Below the pieces are notes generated by a model. It searched no databases. It saw only the letters and a list, made by a program, of their open reading frames with translations, and was not told where the DNA came from. Position numbers and translations under genes: made by a program. 64,000 nucleotides of DNA from ECT2AJA-044 sp965262845 (GTDB lineage: Bacteria; Bacteroidota; Bacteroidia; Flavobacteriales; ECT2AJA-044): assembly GCA_965262845.1 (NCBI GenBank), contig CBDHFX010000002.1:1240001-1304000 (forward strand). Direction: 5' to 3'. Below are positions 26,997-35,837 of the stretch, piece by piece (the stretch's first letter is position 1; the number at the start of each line of letters is the position of its first letter).

Positions 26997-27941
26997 CTAT
27001 TTGTACTCATCCTCCCGATAGGGAGAAGGTTCTTCGTCTTCATTGACCAGGCTAAGGTAGCTACGATAACGCGAATAGGCAATGTCGCCCCGGTCCACCG
27101 CTTCCTTCACTGCACAATGGGGCTCATCCTGGTGGAGACAGTTATTGAATTTGCATTTTTGCTTGATCAGGAACATTTCCGGAAAGTAATCGGTCAGCTC
27201 ATACCGGTCCATATCAACCACCCCAAAGCCTTTGATCCCGGGTGTGTCGATGATGTACCCGCCCCCGGTCAGGGAGAACATCTCAACGAACGTGGTTGTG
27301 TGCTGCCCTAGCTCCAAAGCACCGGAAATGTTGGTGGTGCGGAGCTTCAGGCCCGGGTCAACCTGATTGATCAGCGTGCTCTTCCCCACCCCGCTGTTTC
27401 CAGACACCAGCGATACCTTATTGTGCAGCAGCTCTTTCAGCTCCGGCACCCCGCTACCTTTCGTAGCTATCGTCCCCAGCACGGTGTAGCCGATCTCCTC
27501 GTAGAGGGTCATCAGGTAGCTCAGTTCCTCCAGCTCCTCCTTGTTCAGCAGATCAATTTTGTTGAATACGAGCACAGCCGGAATATCATAGGCCTCCACG
27601 GTAACCAGAAACCGGTCAATAAAGGCGGTAAAGGTCTTTGGATAGTTGAGCGTCACCACCAGTAGGGTCTGATCAATGTTCGCTGCCAAAATATGTGTGC
27701 GCTTCGACAGGTTCACACTTTTGCGCGCAATGTAGTTTTGCCGCTCGTGGATCTCGCTGATCACTCCGGTTTCCAAACCCTCTTCGCGCTCCACCTCAAC
27801 CCAGTCGCCTACCACAACAGGATTCGTACTCCTGATCCCCTGCTGCCGGAATTTTCCCTTGATCCGCGCATCAATCGAAGCCCCATCCCCGAGGTCCAGG
27901 GAATACCAGCTGCCCGTACTTTTGGTCACGCGCCCTTTCAT
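26997..27941 (-). CDS. rsgA: ribosome small-subunit-dependent GTPase A
   Basis: 314 aa circularly permuted GTPase for 30S maturation. OB-fold first (SLDLGDGASIDARIKGKFR), then permuted G motifs: NKID (G4), GNSGVGKST (G1), DTPG (G3), and a zinc-binding C-terminus CKFNNCLHQDEPHCAVKEA. The start is only 26 nt from the divergently transcribed gldA start, leaving little room for two separate promoters. Confidence 0.95.
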   Translation of the reverse strand: MKGRVTKSTGSWYSLDLGDGASIDARIKGKFRQQGIRSTNPVVVGDWVEVEREEGLETGVISEIHERQNYIARKSVNLSKRTHILAANIDQTLLVVTLNYPKTFTAFIDRFLVTVEAYDIPAVLVFNKIDLLNKEELEELSYLMTLYEEIGYTVLGTIATKGSGVPELKELLHNKVSLVSGNSGVGKSTLINQVDPGLKLRTTNISGALELGQHTTTFVEMFSLTGGGYIIDTPGIKGFGVVDMDRYELTDYFPEMFLIKQKCKFNNCLHQDEPHCAVKEAVDRGDIAYSRYRSYLSLVNEDEEPSPYREDEYK

Positions 27942-27955
27942 GGCAGCAAGTTAAC

Positions 27956-27963
27956 TATATTTA
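27956..27963 (+). promoter_or_regulatory. -7-like box immediately before gldA
   Basis: TATATTTA (one mismatch at the last base of TAnnTTTG), then CCCC and the ATG. Located within the 26-nt gap between rsgA and gldA. Confidence 0.45.
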
Positions 27964-27967
27964 CCCC

Positions 27968-28867
27968 ATGAGCATTGAAGTCAGGAACGTCAGCAAGTTG
28001 TACGGCGGGCAGAAAGCGCTTGATCAGGTTTCATTTTCCATCGGTACCGGCGAGATCGTTGGTTTTCCCGGCCCCAATGGCGCCGGGAAGTCCACCATGA
28101 TGAAGATCATTACCTGCTACCTGCCTCAAACGGCAGGAAGTGTTGCCGTCAACGGTTTCGATACAAAAACAGGGTCCATGGAGGTCCGCAGGCAGATCGG
28201 TTACCTCCCGGAAAACAATCCGCTCTACCCCGATATGTATGTGTGTGAGTTTTTGGCCTTCATGGCCCGGCTCTCAGGCGTGCCTACCCTGCGGGTAGAT
28301 GAGATGATCGAACGTACTGGTCTCGTACCGGAGAAACATAAGAAGATCCAGGCCCTGTCAAAGGGGTATCGTCAGCGGGTCGGATTGGCGCAGGCGCTGA
28401 TCCACGATCCCAGGGTATTGATCCTGGATGAGCCTACGGCGGGGCTTGATCCGAATCAGATCGTAGAGATCCGCAACCTTATCAAAAAGATTGCGAAGGA
28501 CAAAACGATCATGCTGTCAACCCACATCATGCAGGAAGTTGAGGCGATTTGCAACCGCGTGATCATCATCAACAAGGGCCGGATCGTTGCCGATAAACCC
28601 ACCGGGGAACTCGCACAGATCACATCCCACCGCCAGGTGGTGCATGTGGAGTTTGGAGATCAGATCGATACGGCGGCACTCAAAAAGCTGGCCGGAGTGG
28701 AGACCGTACGCGAGCTCAGGAAAAATACCTGTCTGGTGGAATCGGGCAGCAGGCAGGACCTGCGGAAGATGCTGTTCCAGTTCGCTGTGGAGCAGAATAC
28801 CACTATTCTGGAGATCCGGCAGGAAAGCAAGTCCCTGGAACGCGTGTTCCAGGAACTCACCAGGTGA
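27968..28867 (+). CDS. gldA: gliding-motility ABC transporter ATPase GldA
   Basis: 299 aa. Walker A GPNGAGKST, signature LSKGYRQRVGLAQAL, Walker B VLILDEPTAGLD, and the C-terminal extension typical of GldA. In Flavobacterium, GldA works with GldF and GldG in an ABC transporter needed for gliding and linked to the T9SS machinery. gldF/gldG are not in this window, which is normal for the lineage. Related general ABC-2 type ATPases are the alternative, but the QTAGSVAVNGFDT and RRQIGYLPENNPLYPDMYV segments favour GldA. Confidence 0.85.
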   Translation: MSIEVRNVSKLYGGQKALDQVSFSIGTGEIVGFPGPNGAGKSTMMKIITCYLPQTAGSVAVNGFDTKTGSMEVRRQIGYLPENNPLYPDMYVCEFLAFMARLSGVPTLRVDEMIERTGLVPEKHKKIQALSKGYRQRVGLAQALIHDPRVLILDEPTAGLDPNQIVEIRNLIKKIAKDKTIMLSTHIMQEVEAICNRVIIINKGRIVADKPTGELAQITSHRQVVHVEFGDQIDTAALKKLAGVETVRELRKNTCLVESGSRQDLRKMLFQFAVEQNTTILEIRQESKSLERVFQELTR

Positions 28868-28883
28868 GCTTTACTGAACGTCC

Positions 28884-29100
28884 CTATTTTTGGATCACCA
28901 ACTGACGGCTGTCGCTTTGGCTTCCATTGCTAAACAACAGGTTGTAGATACCACTGGCCCAATCAGCTACGTCCAAACGCAGTTTGCCACTCACCGCATT
29001 CAGCTCGCGGGTTGTCAGCACCACCTGACCCAGGTGGCTTATTACCGTTACTTTCAGATCTACTTCGCTGGTGAAGTCGTAGTCAACAAAGACCTCCCTG
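28884..29100 (-). pseudogene. orphan T9SS type A sorting-domain remnant
   Basis: About 72 codons reading REVFVDYDFTSEVDLKVTVI ... LLFSNGSQSDSRQLVIQK and a stop. It aligns without gaps to the C-terminal domain of the cargo protein ending at 60513 (KEVFIDYDFTSEVDLEVTVV ... SNGSQSSSRQLVIQK). No signal peptide or cargo precedes it: homology ends abruptly at 29100, where a plus-strand frame begins. It is therefore a severed tail of a lost cargo gene. Confidence 0.8.
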
Positions 29101-29556
29101 GTGGCAAACAGAGAAGCGTTGGAGCAGCTATATAAGTCGAAGAAGAAAAATCTGGAGTTGGGAAAACTGTGGCGCATTGAAGAGATATTTGAGGTGGTTG
29201 AAGAGGTTAACCCGGAGGGCTATTATCCGGAACCATTGGACGAGAAGAAACTGACTGGAAATTCGACTGTGAAGGCGAATTTAGTGCCCAAGACCGGATC
29301 ATATCTTACCAAAGAGAAGCTTAAGGAGCTCTATCGTCAGTGCAATAAGCTCGTGCATGCTCACAACCCTTTGGATCAGGATGGAGAAACGAACTACCAA
29401 GAATACTGGGATAAAGTGCCGTACTGGAAGCACAATATCATTGAACTTCTAAATACTCACAAGATTAATCTGGTCGGCCATGACGGCTTCTGTCTGGTGC
29501 ACATGGAAGAAAGGGACGGAAAAGTGCACCTGTACGAATTTGAGAAAGTAAAATAA
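29101..29556 (+). pseudogene. headless hypothetical ORF, possible HEPN-like protein fragment
   Basis: 151 codons with plausible coding texture (LEQLYKSKKKNLELGKLWRI; YLTKEKLKELYRQCNKLVHA; HKINLVGHDGFCLVHMEERD) but no ATG near the start, only a GTG exactly at the junction with the sorting-domain remnant. The 5' end was probably lost in the rearrangement. The RQCNKLVH segment has the R-x6-H spacing seen in HEPN-type domains, a weak hint. I do not recognise the family. It may still be translated from the GTG. Confidence 0.55.
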
Positions 29557-29605
29557 ACCCGGCGGGGCGATCAGAGGGGTAGGCAAATCTGCAGGAAGGG
29601 AAAAC

Positions 29606-30856
29606 TTATTCGTACCGCAGTGATTCAATAGGGTCGAGACGTGCTGCCTTCATCGCCGGATAAAATCCCGCCACGGTGCCTACACCCAAACAAACGAAGA
29701 AGGCAGTGAAGATCCAGGTCCAGGGAACGAGGAAACTCGCGTTCATACTGAAAGAAAGGACGTTTCCGGCGAGGATGCCCAGAGCCACCCCAAACAGGCC
29801 GCCGATCTGGCAGATGATAACTGCCTCAATAAGGAACTGGAGGAGAATGTTACGGGCCTTGGCGCCGATGGCCTTACGGATGCCGATCTCACGGGTGCGG
29901 TCGGTAACGCTCACGAGCATGATGTTCATAAGTCCGATCGAGGCTCCGAACAAGGTGATGATACCAATGGTAACGGTGGCCCAGATGATCGCACCGAGCT
30001 GATCAATAAACATTTGGGAGAGGTTATCACTCTGCTGGATGTTGAAGCTTTCTTCTTCGCCAGGATGTTGTTTCCGGACTGCCCGCATGAGTCCGCTCGC
30101 GTAGCTGATAGCCGCTTTCTTGTCCTGCGCACTGCGGGTCATGACAGAGATCTGGTAGCTCTGATTGGGGTGGGCATACACCTGGCGGGCTTTTTGAATG
30201 GGGATAAGCGCAATGTTATCGCCTCCGAACCCGGCCGAGGAACCTTTGGATCTCAGTATGCCAATGATCCTGAATTTCTGTTTGGAGATGGAGATGGTTT
30301 GACCGAGCGGGTCTTCCGTTTCGTCAAAGAGCAGCTCCACAACATCGGGTCCGACCACGGTGAATGGTCGGTTGTCTTCGATCTCCTGGTCAATAAAGTT
30401 ACGTCCACTCTCCAGCTTATATCCGGCCGTGATCAGATAATTGGCGTCAACCCCGATGACCTGCATATTTGGTTTGGTCTCCTTATCGATCCGCTGCAGC
30501 TGGGCAGTTCCGGAGGCAAGCATGGACAGGGAGACCGTCGCCGGGAAATTAAATCGCTCCCTGAAACTGGTGGCTTCGCGGATGCTGATGGGTTTGTGCC
30601 GTTTGGGACGGATACCATCGTTGTTGAAAATGATGGTCATACCCGCGTTTTGGATGGTAAAGGTGTTGGCGCCCATCCGCGAAAAATTATCGGTAATACT
30701 CCCCTTGATCACATCAATAGCAGTAAGGATCCCGACCAGGGCCATGATCCCGATCGCTATAACCGTCATGGTAAGTCCGGCACGTAGCGACTGGCTCCTG
30801 ATGGAACCAATGGCCTGACGCACATTTTCGAAAAAGACGTACGAGGTCAGCTTCAT
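29606..30856 (-). CDS. ABC transporter permease (MacB/FtsX type)
   Basis: 416 aa. One N-terminal membrane helix (about 27-47, MTVIAIGIMALVGILTA), a large periplasmic MacB_PCD domain, then three C-terminal helices of the FtsX domain (ATVTIGIITLFGASIGLMNIML, VTDRTREIGIRKAIGAK, WIFTAFFVCLGVGTVAGFYP). Such permeases work with an ATPase and a MacA-like adaptor to export substrates from the periplasm or couple mechanically. No ATPase adjoins it. The adaptor/TolC pair at 13-16 kb is a possible partner by function only. Confidence 0.9.
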   Translation of the reverse strand: MKLTSYVFFENVRQAIGSIRSQSLRAGLTMTVIAIGIMALVGILTAIDVIKGSITDNFSRMGANTFTIQNAGMTIIFNNDGIRPKRHKPISIREATSFRERFNFPATVSLSMLASGTAQLQRIDKETKPNMQVIGVDANYLITAGYKLESGRNFIDQEIEDNRPFTVVGPDVVELLFDETEDPLGQTISISKQKFRIIGILRSKGSSAGFGGDNIALIPIQKARQVYAHPNQSYQISVMTRSAQDKKAAISYASGLMRAVRKQHPGEEESFNIQQSDNLSQMFIDQLGAIIWATVTIGIITLFGASIGLMNIMLVSVTDRTREIGIRKAIGAKARNILLQFLIEAVIICQIGGLFGVALGILAGNVLSFSMNASFLVPWTWIFTAFFVCLGVGTVAGFYPAMKAARLDPIESLRYE

Positions 30857-30892
30857 AGGAGCAAGGTGCGGATGCAGTCGTTAGGATCAAGC

Positions 30893-30923
30893 TTTGAAAA
30901 CAGGGAAAAATTTGCTATTTTCG
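30893..30923 (+). promoter_or_regulatory. promoter of the aconitase operon
   Basis: -33 TTTG (30893-30896), 19-nt spacer, -7 TATTTTCG (30916-30923; one mismatch to TAnnTTTG), then a 41-nt leader to the ATG. Confidence 0.65.
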
Positions 30924-30964
30924 CAGCTCCTTCAGATGGATCACGAATATATAAAAGTTTCCAT

Positions 30965-33238
30965 ATGGCATTTGACATCAAAATAATCCGGGAAGTGTAC
31001 GACCGCATGGCGGCACGTATCGGGAAGGCGCGTGAAGTGGTTGGGCATCCGCTGACACTGGCCGAAAAAGTATTATACGCGCATTTGGCCAATGGCAAGA
31101 CGACAAAGGCTTACGAACGTGGGAGATCATATGTGCTTTTTGCTCCGGACCGCGTGGCAATGCAGGACGCAACGGCGCAGATGGCCCTGTTGCAGTTCAT
31201 GCAGGCCGGGAAGGCGAAGGTGGCGGTTCCGTCAACAGTGCATTGCGATCATTTGATCCAGGCCGAAACGGGTGCGGAGGCCGATATGACAAAAGCCCTG
31301 AATATCAATAAAGAGGTATTCGACTTTTTGTCCACCGTTTCCAATAAATACGGCATCGGATTCTGGAAGCCGGGTGCGGGGATCATTCACCAGGTGGTGC
31401 TGGAGAACTATGCATTCCCGGGCGGAATGATGATCGGAACGGATTCACATACGGTAAATGCGGGCGGACTTGGAATGATAGCCATTGGAGTTGGAGGTGC
31501 CGATGCTGTGGACGTTATGGCCGGAATGCCGTGGGAGTTGAAATTCCCCAAACTGATCGGGGTGCGGTTGACCGGAAAACTGAATGGCTGGACCTCCGCA
31601 AAGGATGTGATCCTGAAGGTGGCCGGCATTTTAACTGTGAAAGGAGGAACCGGAGCGATCGTGGAATACTTCGGGCCGGGAGCAGAAAGCATGAGCTGTA
31701 CCGGTAAGGGAACCATCTGCAACATGGGGGCGGAGATCGGTGCCACCACATCGATCTTTGCCTACGACGACAAAATGAGGGAGTACCTGCGCGGAACAAG
31801 CCGTGGTGACGTGGCTGATCTGGCCGACATTAATGCCATACACCTGCGGGCGGATGATGCAGTTCTGGCCCATCCCGAAAAGTACTATGATCAGCTGATC
31901 GATATTGATCTAAACCAGTTGGAGCCACACCTGAACGGACCGTTTACTCCGGATTTGGCCTGGCCCCTGAGTCAATTTGCCGAAGCCGTTAAAGACAATG
32001 GATATCCGCAAAAGCTGGAGGTTGGACTCATCGGCTCCTGCACGAACTCAAGCTACGAAGATCTGACCCGCTCGGCCTCGGTCGCCCAACAGGCCATTGA
32101 TAAAAAATTGAAACCAAAGGCGGAATTCACCATTACACCGGGAAGTGAGCAGGTGCGCTACACTGCTGAACGCGATGGTATCCTCAGCACCTTCGGAAAA
32201 ATGGGGGGCGTTGTTTTGGCAAATGCCTGCGGTCCCTGTATTGGCCAGTGGGCACGTCACATTGATGACCCGGACCGCAAAAACAGCATCATGACATCGT
32301 TCAACCGGAACTTCGCCAGGCGGAACGATGGAAATCCCAACACCCATGCCTTTGTTGCCTCACCGGAGTTAACCACCGCCTTTGTGATCGCCGGGGACCT
32401 GACCTTTAATCCAATGACGGATACCCTGGTCAATAAAGAAGGGGAACACGTGAAACTGGATGAGCCGATGGGAATTGAAATGCCGCCATCCGGATTCGCC
32501 GTGGAAGATGCCGGATATCAGGCTCCGGCCAGGGATGGCTCCGGTATTAGGGTGAAAATAGCTCCGGACAGTAAGCGGTTGCAGATCCTGACGCCGTTCA
32601 AACCCTGGGATGGGGAAAACATGACTGGGCTCCGCCTCCTGATCAAGGTAAAGGGGAAGTGTACCACCGACCATATTTCCATGGCCGGACCCTGGTTGCG
32701 TTTCCGCGGTCACCTGGACAATATCTCGAACAACATGTTGATCGGTGCCGTGAACTATTTTAACGGGCAAACCAATCTGGTTAAAAACCAACTGACCGGG
32801 AAATACGGCGCGGTGCCAGATGCGCAACGTGCATATAAAATGAAAGGGATCGGGACGATGGTCGTTGGAGGTCATAACTACGGGGAGGGATCAAGCCGTG
32901 AACATGCCGCCATGGAGCCGCGCCACCTGGGAGTCAAGGTGATCCTGGTGAAATCCTTCGCCCGGATCCACGAAACCAACCTGAAGAAGCAAGGTATGCT
33001 CGGGTTGACTTTTGATAATGAAGCTGACTATGACAAGATCCGCGAGGACGATACCTTTAACCTCATTGATCTGAAGGACTTTGCTTCGGGTAAGCCTTTG
33101 ACCATTGAGGTGGTTCACAGTGACGGATCCAGGGAAGTGATCAAAGCGAACCACACCTACAACGAAAACCAGATCGCCTGGTACAGGGCCGGATCGGCAC
33201 TGAATTTGATCCGTGCCCGGGAGGCTGCCAATGCCTGA
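30965..33238 (+). CDS. acn: aconitate hydratase
   Basis: 757 aa, mitochondrial-type aconitase interconverting citrate and isocitrate in the TCA cycle. 4Fe-4S cysteines lie in GSCTNSSYEDL and ANACGPCIGQW; substrate-binding GTDSHTVNAGGLGM and the swivel-domain GGHNYGEGSSREHAAMEPR are intact. The start is the ATG at 30965 (MAFDIKIIREVYDRM); upstream in-frame codons fall on the promoter. The MFS gene begins inside its last 8 nt. AcnB-type length and order do not fit. Confidence 0.96.
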   Translation: MAFDIKIIREVYDRMAARIGKAREVVGHPLTLAEKVLYAHLANGKTTKAYERGRSYVLFAPDRVAMQDATAQMALLQFMQAGKAKVAVPSTVHCDHLIQAETGAEADMTKALNINKEVFDFLSTVSNKYGIGFWKPGAGIIHQVVLENYAFPGGMMIGTDSHTVNAGGLGMIAIGVGGADAVDVMAGMPWELKFPKLIGVRLTGKLNGWTSAKDVILKVAGILTVKGGTGAIVEYFGPGAESMSCTGKGTICNMGAEIGATTSIFAYDDKMREYLRGTSRGDVADLADINAIHLRADDAVLAHPEKYYDQLIDIDLNQLEPHLNGPFTPDLAWPLSQFAEAVKDNGYPQKLEVGLIGSCTNSSYEDLTRSASVAQQAIDKKLKPKAEFTITPGSEQVRYTAERDGILSTFGKMGGVVLANACGPCIGQWARHIDDPDRKNSIMTSFNRNFARRNDGNPNTHAFVASPELTTAFVIAGDLTFNPMTDTLVNKEGEHVKLDEPMGIEMPPSGFAVEDAGYQAPARDGSGIRVKIAPDSKRLQILTPFKPWDGENMTGLRLLIKVKGKCTTDHISMAGPWLRFRGHLDNISNNMLIGAVNYFNGQTNLVKNQLTGKYGAVPDAQRAYKMKGIGTMVVGGHNYGEGSSREHAAMEPRHLGVKVILVKSFARIHETNLKKQGMLGLTFDNEADYDKIREDDTFNLIDLKDFASGKPLTIEVVHSDGSREVIKANHTYNENQIAWYRAGSALNLIRAREAANA

Positions 33239-34556
33239 GTTCGTTAAAGGCTCAAAAAGGGCAAGACGAGGCTGGGCCTTTTATGATTGGGCTAACTCCG
33301 TTTACTCCCTGGTCATCGCCACAGCCGTATTCCCGATCTATTATGGATCGGTCACCGCCGGTGAGGGCAACCATCTGGTCCGTTTCCTCGGGACCGAATG
33401 GGAAAACACCGTCATTTACAGTTACTGCCTTTCCTTCAGTTTTTTGCTGGTAGCACTCATATCGCCCATTCTTTCCGGTATCGCAGATTATTCGGGTGCC
33501 AAAAAGCGCTTTTTGCAAATTTTCTGCTACATAGGTTCCCTGGCCTGTGGAGGGCTGTTTTTCTTTAACGGTGATAACGTGGGACTGGCACTGGTACTGA
33601 CCATCATTGCCAGCGTGGGATTCTGGGGAAGTCTGGTCTTCTACAACGCCTTCCTGCCCGAAGTGGCATACAAAGATCAGCAGGATGCAACTTCTGCACT
33701 CGGCTTCAGTTATGGCTACCTCGGTGCTTCCCTGCTGCTGATCTTTAATTTGACCATGATCCTGCAGCCCGAATTCTTCGGGATCACCGATGCCGGAGGC
33801 GCCTCGCGCATCAGCTTCCTCACCGTGGCCATCTGGTGGGCCGCCTTTGCACAGGTGAGCTTTCGCCGGTTGCCCGATCAAACCAAACCGGGGAGGATCA
33901 GCGAAAAGATCCTCGGAAATGGCTACCGCTCCCTGCACAAGGTGTGGACCCAGCTTGCAGGGATGGTTGACCTGAAACGATTCCTGCTCGCATTTTTCAT
34001 GCTTTCGGTTGGAGTACAAACCGCCATCTATCTCGCCAGCCTGTTTGGTAAAAAGGAACTGGGACTTGATCCAACCTACCTGATCGGGACCATCATACTC
34101 ATTCAGCTCGTCGGCATCGGTGGAGCTCATCTGTTCTCCTTTCTGAGTCGCCGCCTCGGAAATATCCGCGCGCTCATCATATCACTGGCAGTCTGGGCAC
34201 TCATTGGGGGTATCGCCTTTGCCCTGCGGGCAGATGATCCCCTGGTGCAGTTTAAGTTCCTGGGGCTGGGTATTGCGGTCGGACTCGTGCTGGGCGGAGT
34301 GCAGGCCCTGGCCCGGTCAACCTACAGTAAAATGCTGCCCGAAGATCGTTCCACACACACGAGCTTTTTTAGTTTTTTCGATGTAACCGAAAAAGTGGCC
34401 ATCATTTTAGGGACTTTTCTCTATGGATCCCTCGAATCCGTCACAGGCGACATGCGCCTGTCGATCCTGACCCTGAGCCTGTTCTTCCTTGCAGCCATGG
34501 CCACCCTCTGGCCCCTGCGAAACCGCTTTAAGGCATACGTGGTACAGAAACGTTAG
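33231..34556 (+). CDS. MFS transporter, UMF1/Atg22-like
   Basis: 441 aa with about 12 hydrophobic segments. The N-terminal GWAFYDWANSVYSLVIATAVFP is the hallmark of the Atg22/UMF1 group, and the C-terminal half has GVQALARSTYSKMLPEDRSTHTSFFSFFDVTEK. Inner-membrane exporter or importer of unknown substrate (amino acids are suspected for eukaryotic relatives). Its ATG overlaps the aconitase stop by 8 nt, so expression is coupled. Confidence 0.88.
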   Translation: MPEFVKGSKRARRGWAFYDWANSVYSLVIATAVFPIYYGSVTAGEGNHLVRFLGTEWENTVIYSYCLSFSFLLVALISPILSGIADYSGAKKRFLQIFCYIGSLACGGLFFFNGDNVGLALVLTIIASVGFWGSLVFYNAFLPEVAYKDQQDATSALGFSYGYLGASLLLIFNLTMILQPEFFGITDAGGASRISFLTVAIWWAAFAQVSFRRLPDQTKPGRISEKILGNGYRSLHKVWTQLAGMVDLKRFLLAFFMLSVGVQTAIYLASLFGKKELGLDPTYLIGTIILIQLVGIGGAHLFSFLSRRLGNIRALIISLAVWALIGGIAFALRADDPLVQFKFLGLGIAVGLVLGGVQALARSTYSKMLPEDRSTHTSFFSFFDVTEKVAIILGTFLYGSLESVTGDMRLSILTLSLFFLAAMATLWPLRNRFKAYVVQKR

Positions 34557-34557
34557 G

Positions 34558-34565
34558 TAAATTTG
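34558..34565 (+). promoter_or_regulatory. -7 box just before the small cytochrome gene
   Basis: TAAATTTG is an exact consensus match. It lies 1 nt before the first ATG and 7 nt before the second, so if used the transcript must start at or near the second ATG. Confidence 0.45.
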
Positions 34566-34572
34566 CATGGCT

Positions 34573-34938
34573 ATGAAATATGCACTTGCCGCTATCCCTT
34601 TTTTTACTGTCCTGATCGCAGGATGTAGCTATAACTCGGTTGAAGATCTGGATCCGGGCAGTTGCGATACCACGAATGTGTCGTATATGGATTATGTGCA
34701 ACCGCTCATATCCGAAAGCTGCGCCTACACCGATTGCCACCTCGGGCCTTCTGCCGCGGCACAGCTTGACCTGTCGGAATATCAGCAGCTCAAACATAAG
34801 GCGGATGATGGATCATTGGCCGATCGGATTAATCGCGCCGCAGGCGATCCTGAATTAATGCCCCCCACCGGAAAGCTGACGACCTGCCAGATCAACAGGA
34901 TCGAAGCCTGGGTAAATGCCGGGGCACCACAAAACTGA
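34573..34938 (+). CDS. small c-type cytochrome-like lipoprotein
   Basis: 121 aa from the second ATG (an ATG six bases upstream would add two residues). Lipobox LIAGC near residue 19. The putative haem site is CAYTDCH, a C-x4-CH form rather than C-x2-CH, followed by MPPTGKLTTCQINRIEAWVN, the usual Met-containing tail of a cytochrome c fold. Similar C-x4-CH lipoproteins are frequent in Bacteroidota. It overlaps the next gene by one base. Electron transfer to or from the barrel-associated system is inference. Confidence 0.75.
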   Translation: MKYALAAIPFFTVLIAGCSYNSVEDLDPGSCDTTNVSYMDYVQPLISESCAYTDCHLGPSAAAQLDLSEYQQLKHKADDGSLADRINRAAGDPELMPPTGKLTTCQINRIEAWVNAGAPQN

Positions 34939-35825
34939 TGCGCATGAAAAGAATGATGCTCCTTATTTCGACCTTGCTGATCGGTTTGGACCTACCTGCA
35001 CAGGACGACCTGATGGAAGTACTTAACGAAAACCGCGAAACCACGAATTACACCACAGCGACGTTCAAGGATTCGCGCATCATCAATGTCCAGAGTAACA
35101 AAACCGCCGCTCAAGGGGTGCTGCGCTTCGTGATCAGCCACCGCTTCGGAAAACTGAGCGATGGGGTTTACGATCTGTTCGGACTGGACAATGCAACGAT
35201 CCGGCTCGGGCTTGATTACGGAATAACCGATGCCATTCAGGTGGGGATTGCCCGGTCGTCCTTCGAAAAAACCTACGAGGGCAACCTAAAGATCAGGCTG
35301 CTGCGCCAGAGCGACGGAGCACAAAACATACCGGTTTCAGTCACCTGGTACAGCGGAATGTTCATCAACAGCCTGCGCACTCCATATGATGAATACCAGC
35401 CAACATTCACGGACCGTATCAGCTACGCATATCAGGTGATCGTGGCCCGGAAGTTCAGCAAGGCCTTTTCCCTGGCCATCATTCCCACGTATCTGCACGA
35501 TAATCTGGTACTGACCAACGACATGAACAATGATCAGCTCGCCCTCGGCGCGGGCGGAAGGATCAAGCTAACGGATCGGGTGAGCCTGAATGCCGAGTAC
35601 CACTACCGTATCATCAGGCAGCTTGAGGAAACAGACCCGTTCAGCAACAGTTTTTCGATCGGATTCGATATCGAGACAGGCGGGCACGTTTTTCAGTTGC
35701 ACGTGACCAATAGCCGCGGAATGTTTGAAACAGCATTCATTGGTGAAACCTCTGGCCGATGGGTGGACGGCGATATTTACTTCGGATTCAACATCTCACG
35801 TGTTTTTACCATTGTCCGTCGGTAA
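34938..35825 (+). CDS. DUF5777-family beta-barrel protein
   Basis: 295 aa with a signal peptide ending LPAQ and a barrel-like pattern throughout: IRLGLDYGITDAIQVGIARS, NIPVSVTWYSGMF, LNAEYHYRI, GGHVFQLHVTNSRGMFETAF. The family is uncharacterised and commonly sits next to small C-x4-CH cytochromes and YceI-type proteins. Expected in the outer membrane. The ATG overlaps the cytochrome stop (TGATG), so the two are translated together. Confidence 0.82.
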   Translation: MRMKRMMLLISTLLIGLDLPAQDDLMEVLNENRETTNYTTATFKDSRIINVQSNKTAAQGVLRFVISHRFGKLSDGVYDLFGLDNATIRLGLDYGITDAIQVGIARSSFEKTYEGNLKIRLLRQSDGAQNIPVSVTWYSGMFINSLRTPYDEYQPTFTDRISYAYQVIVARKFSKAFSLAIIPTYLHDNLVLTNDMNNDQLALGAGGRIKLTDRVSLNAEYHYRIIRQLEETDPFSNSFSIGFDIETGGHVFQLHVTNSRGMFETAFIGETSGRWVDGDIYFGFNISRVFTIVRR

Positions 35826-35837
35826 AAACAAAAGGGC

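Noticed and set aside
13267..30856. MacA-TolC genes and the FtsX permease as one dispersed efflux system
   Set aside because: They are 14 kb apart, in separate units, and no ATPase adjoins either; the functional link is only a guess.
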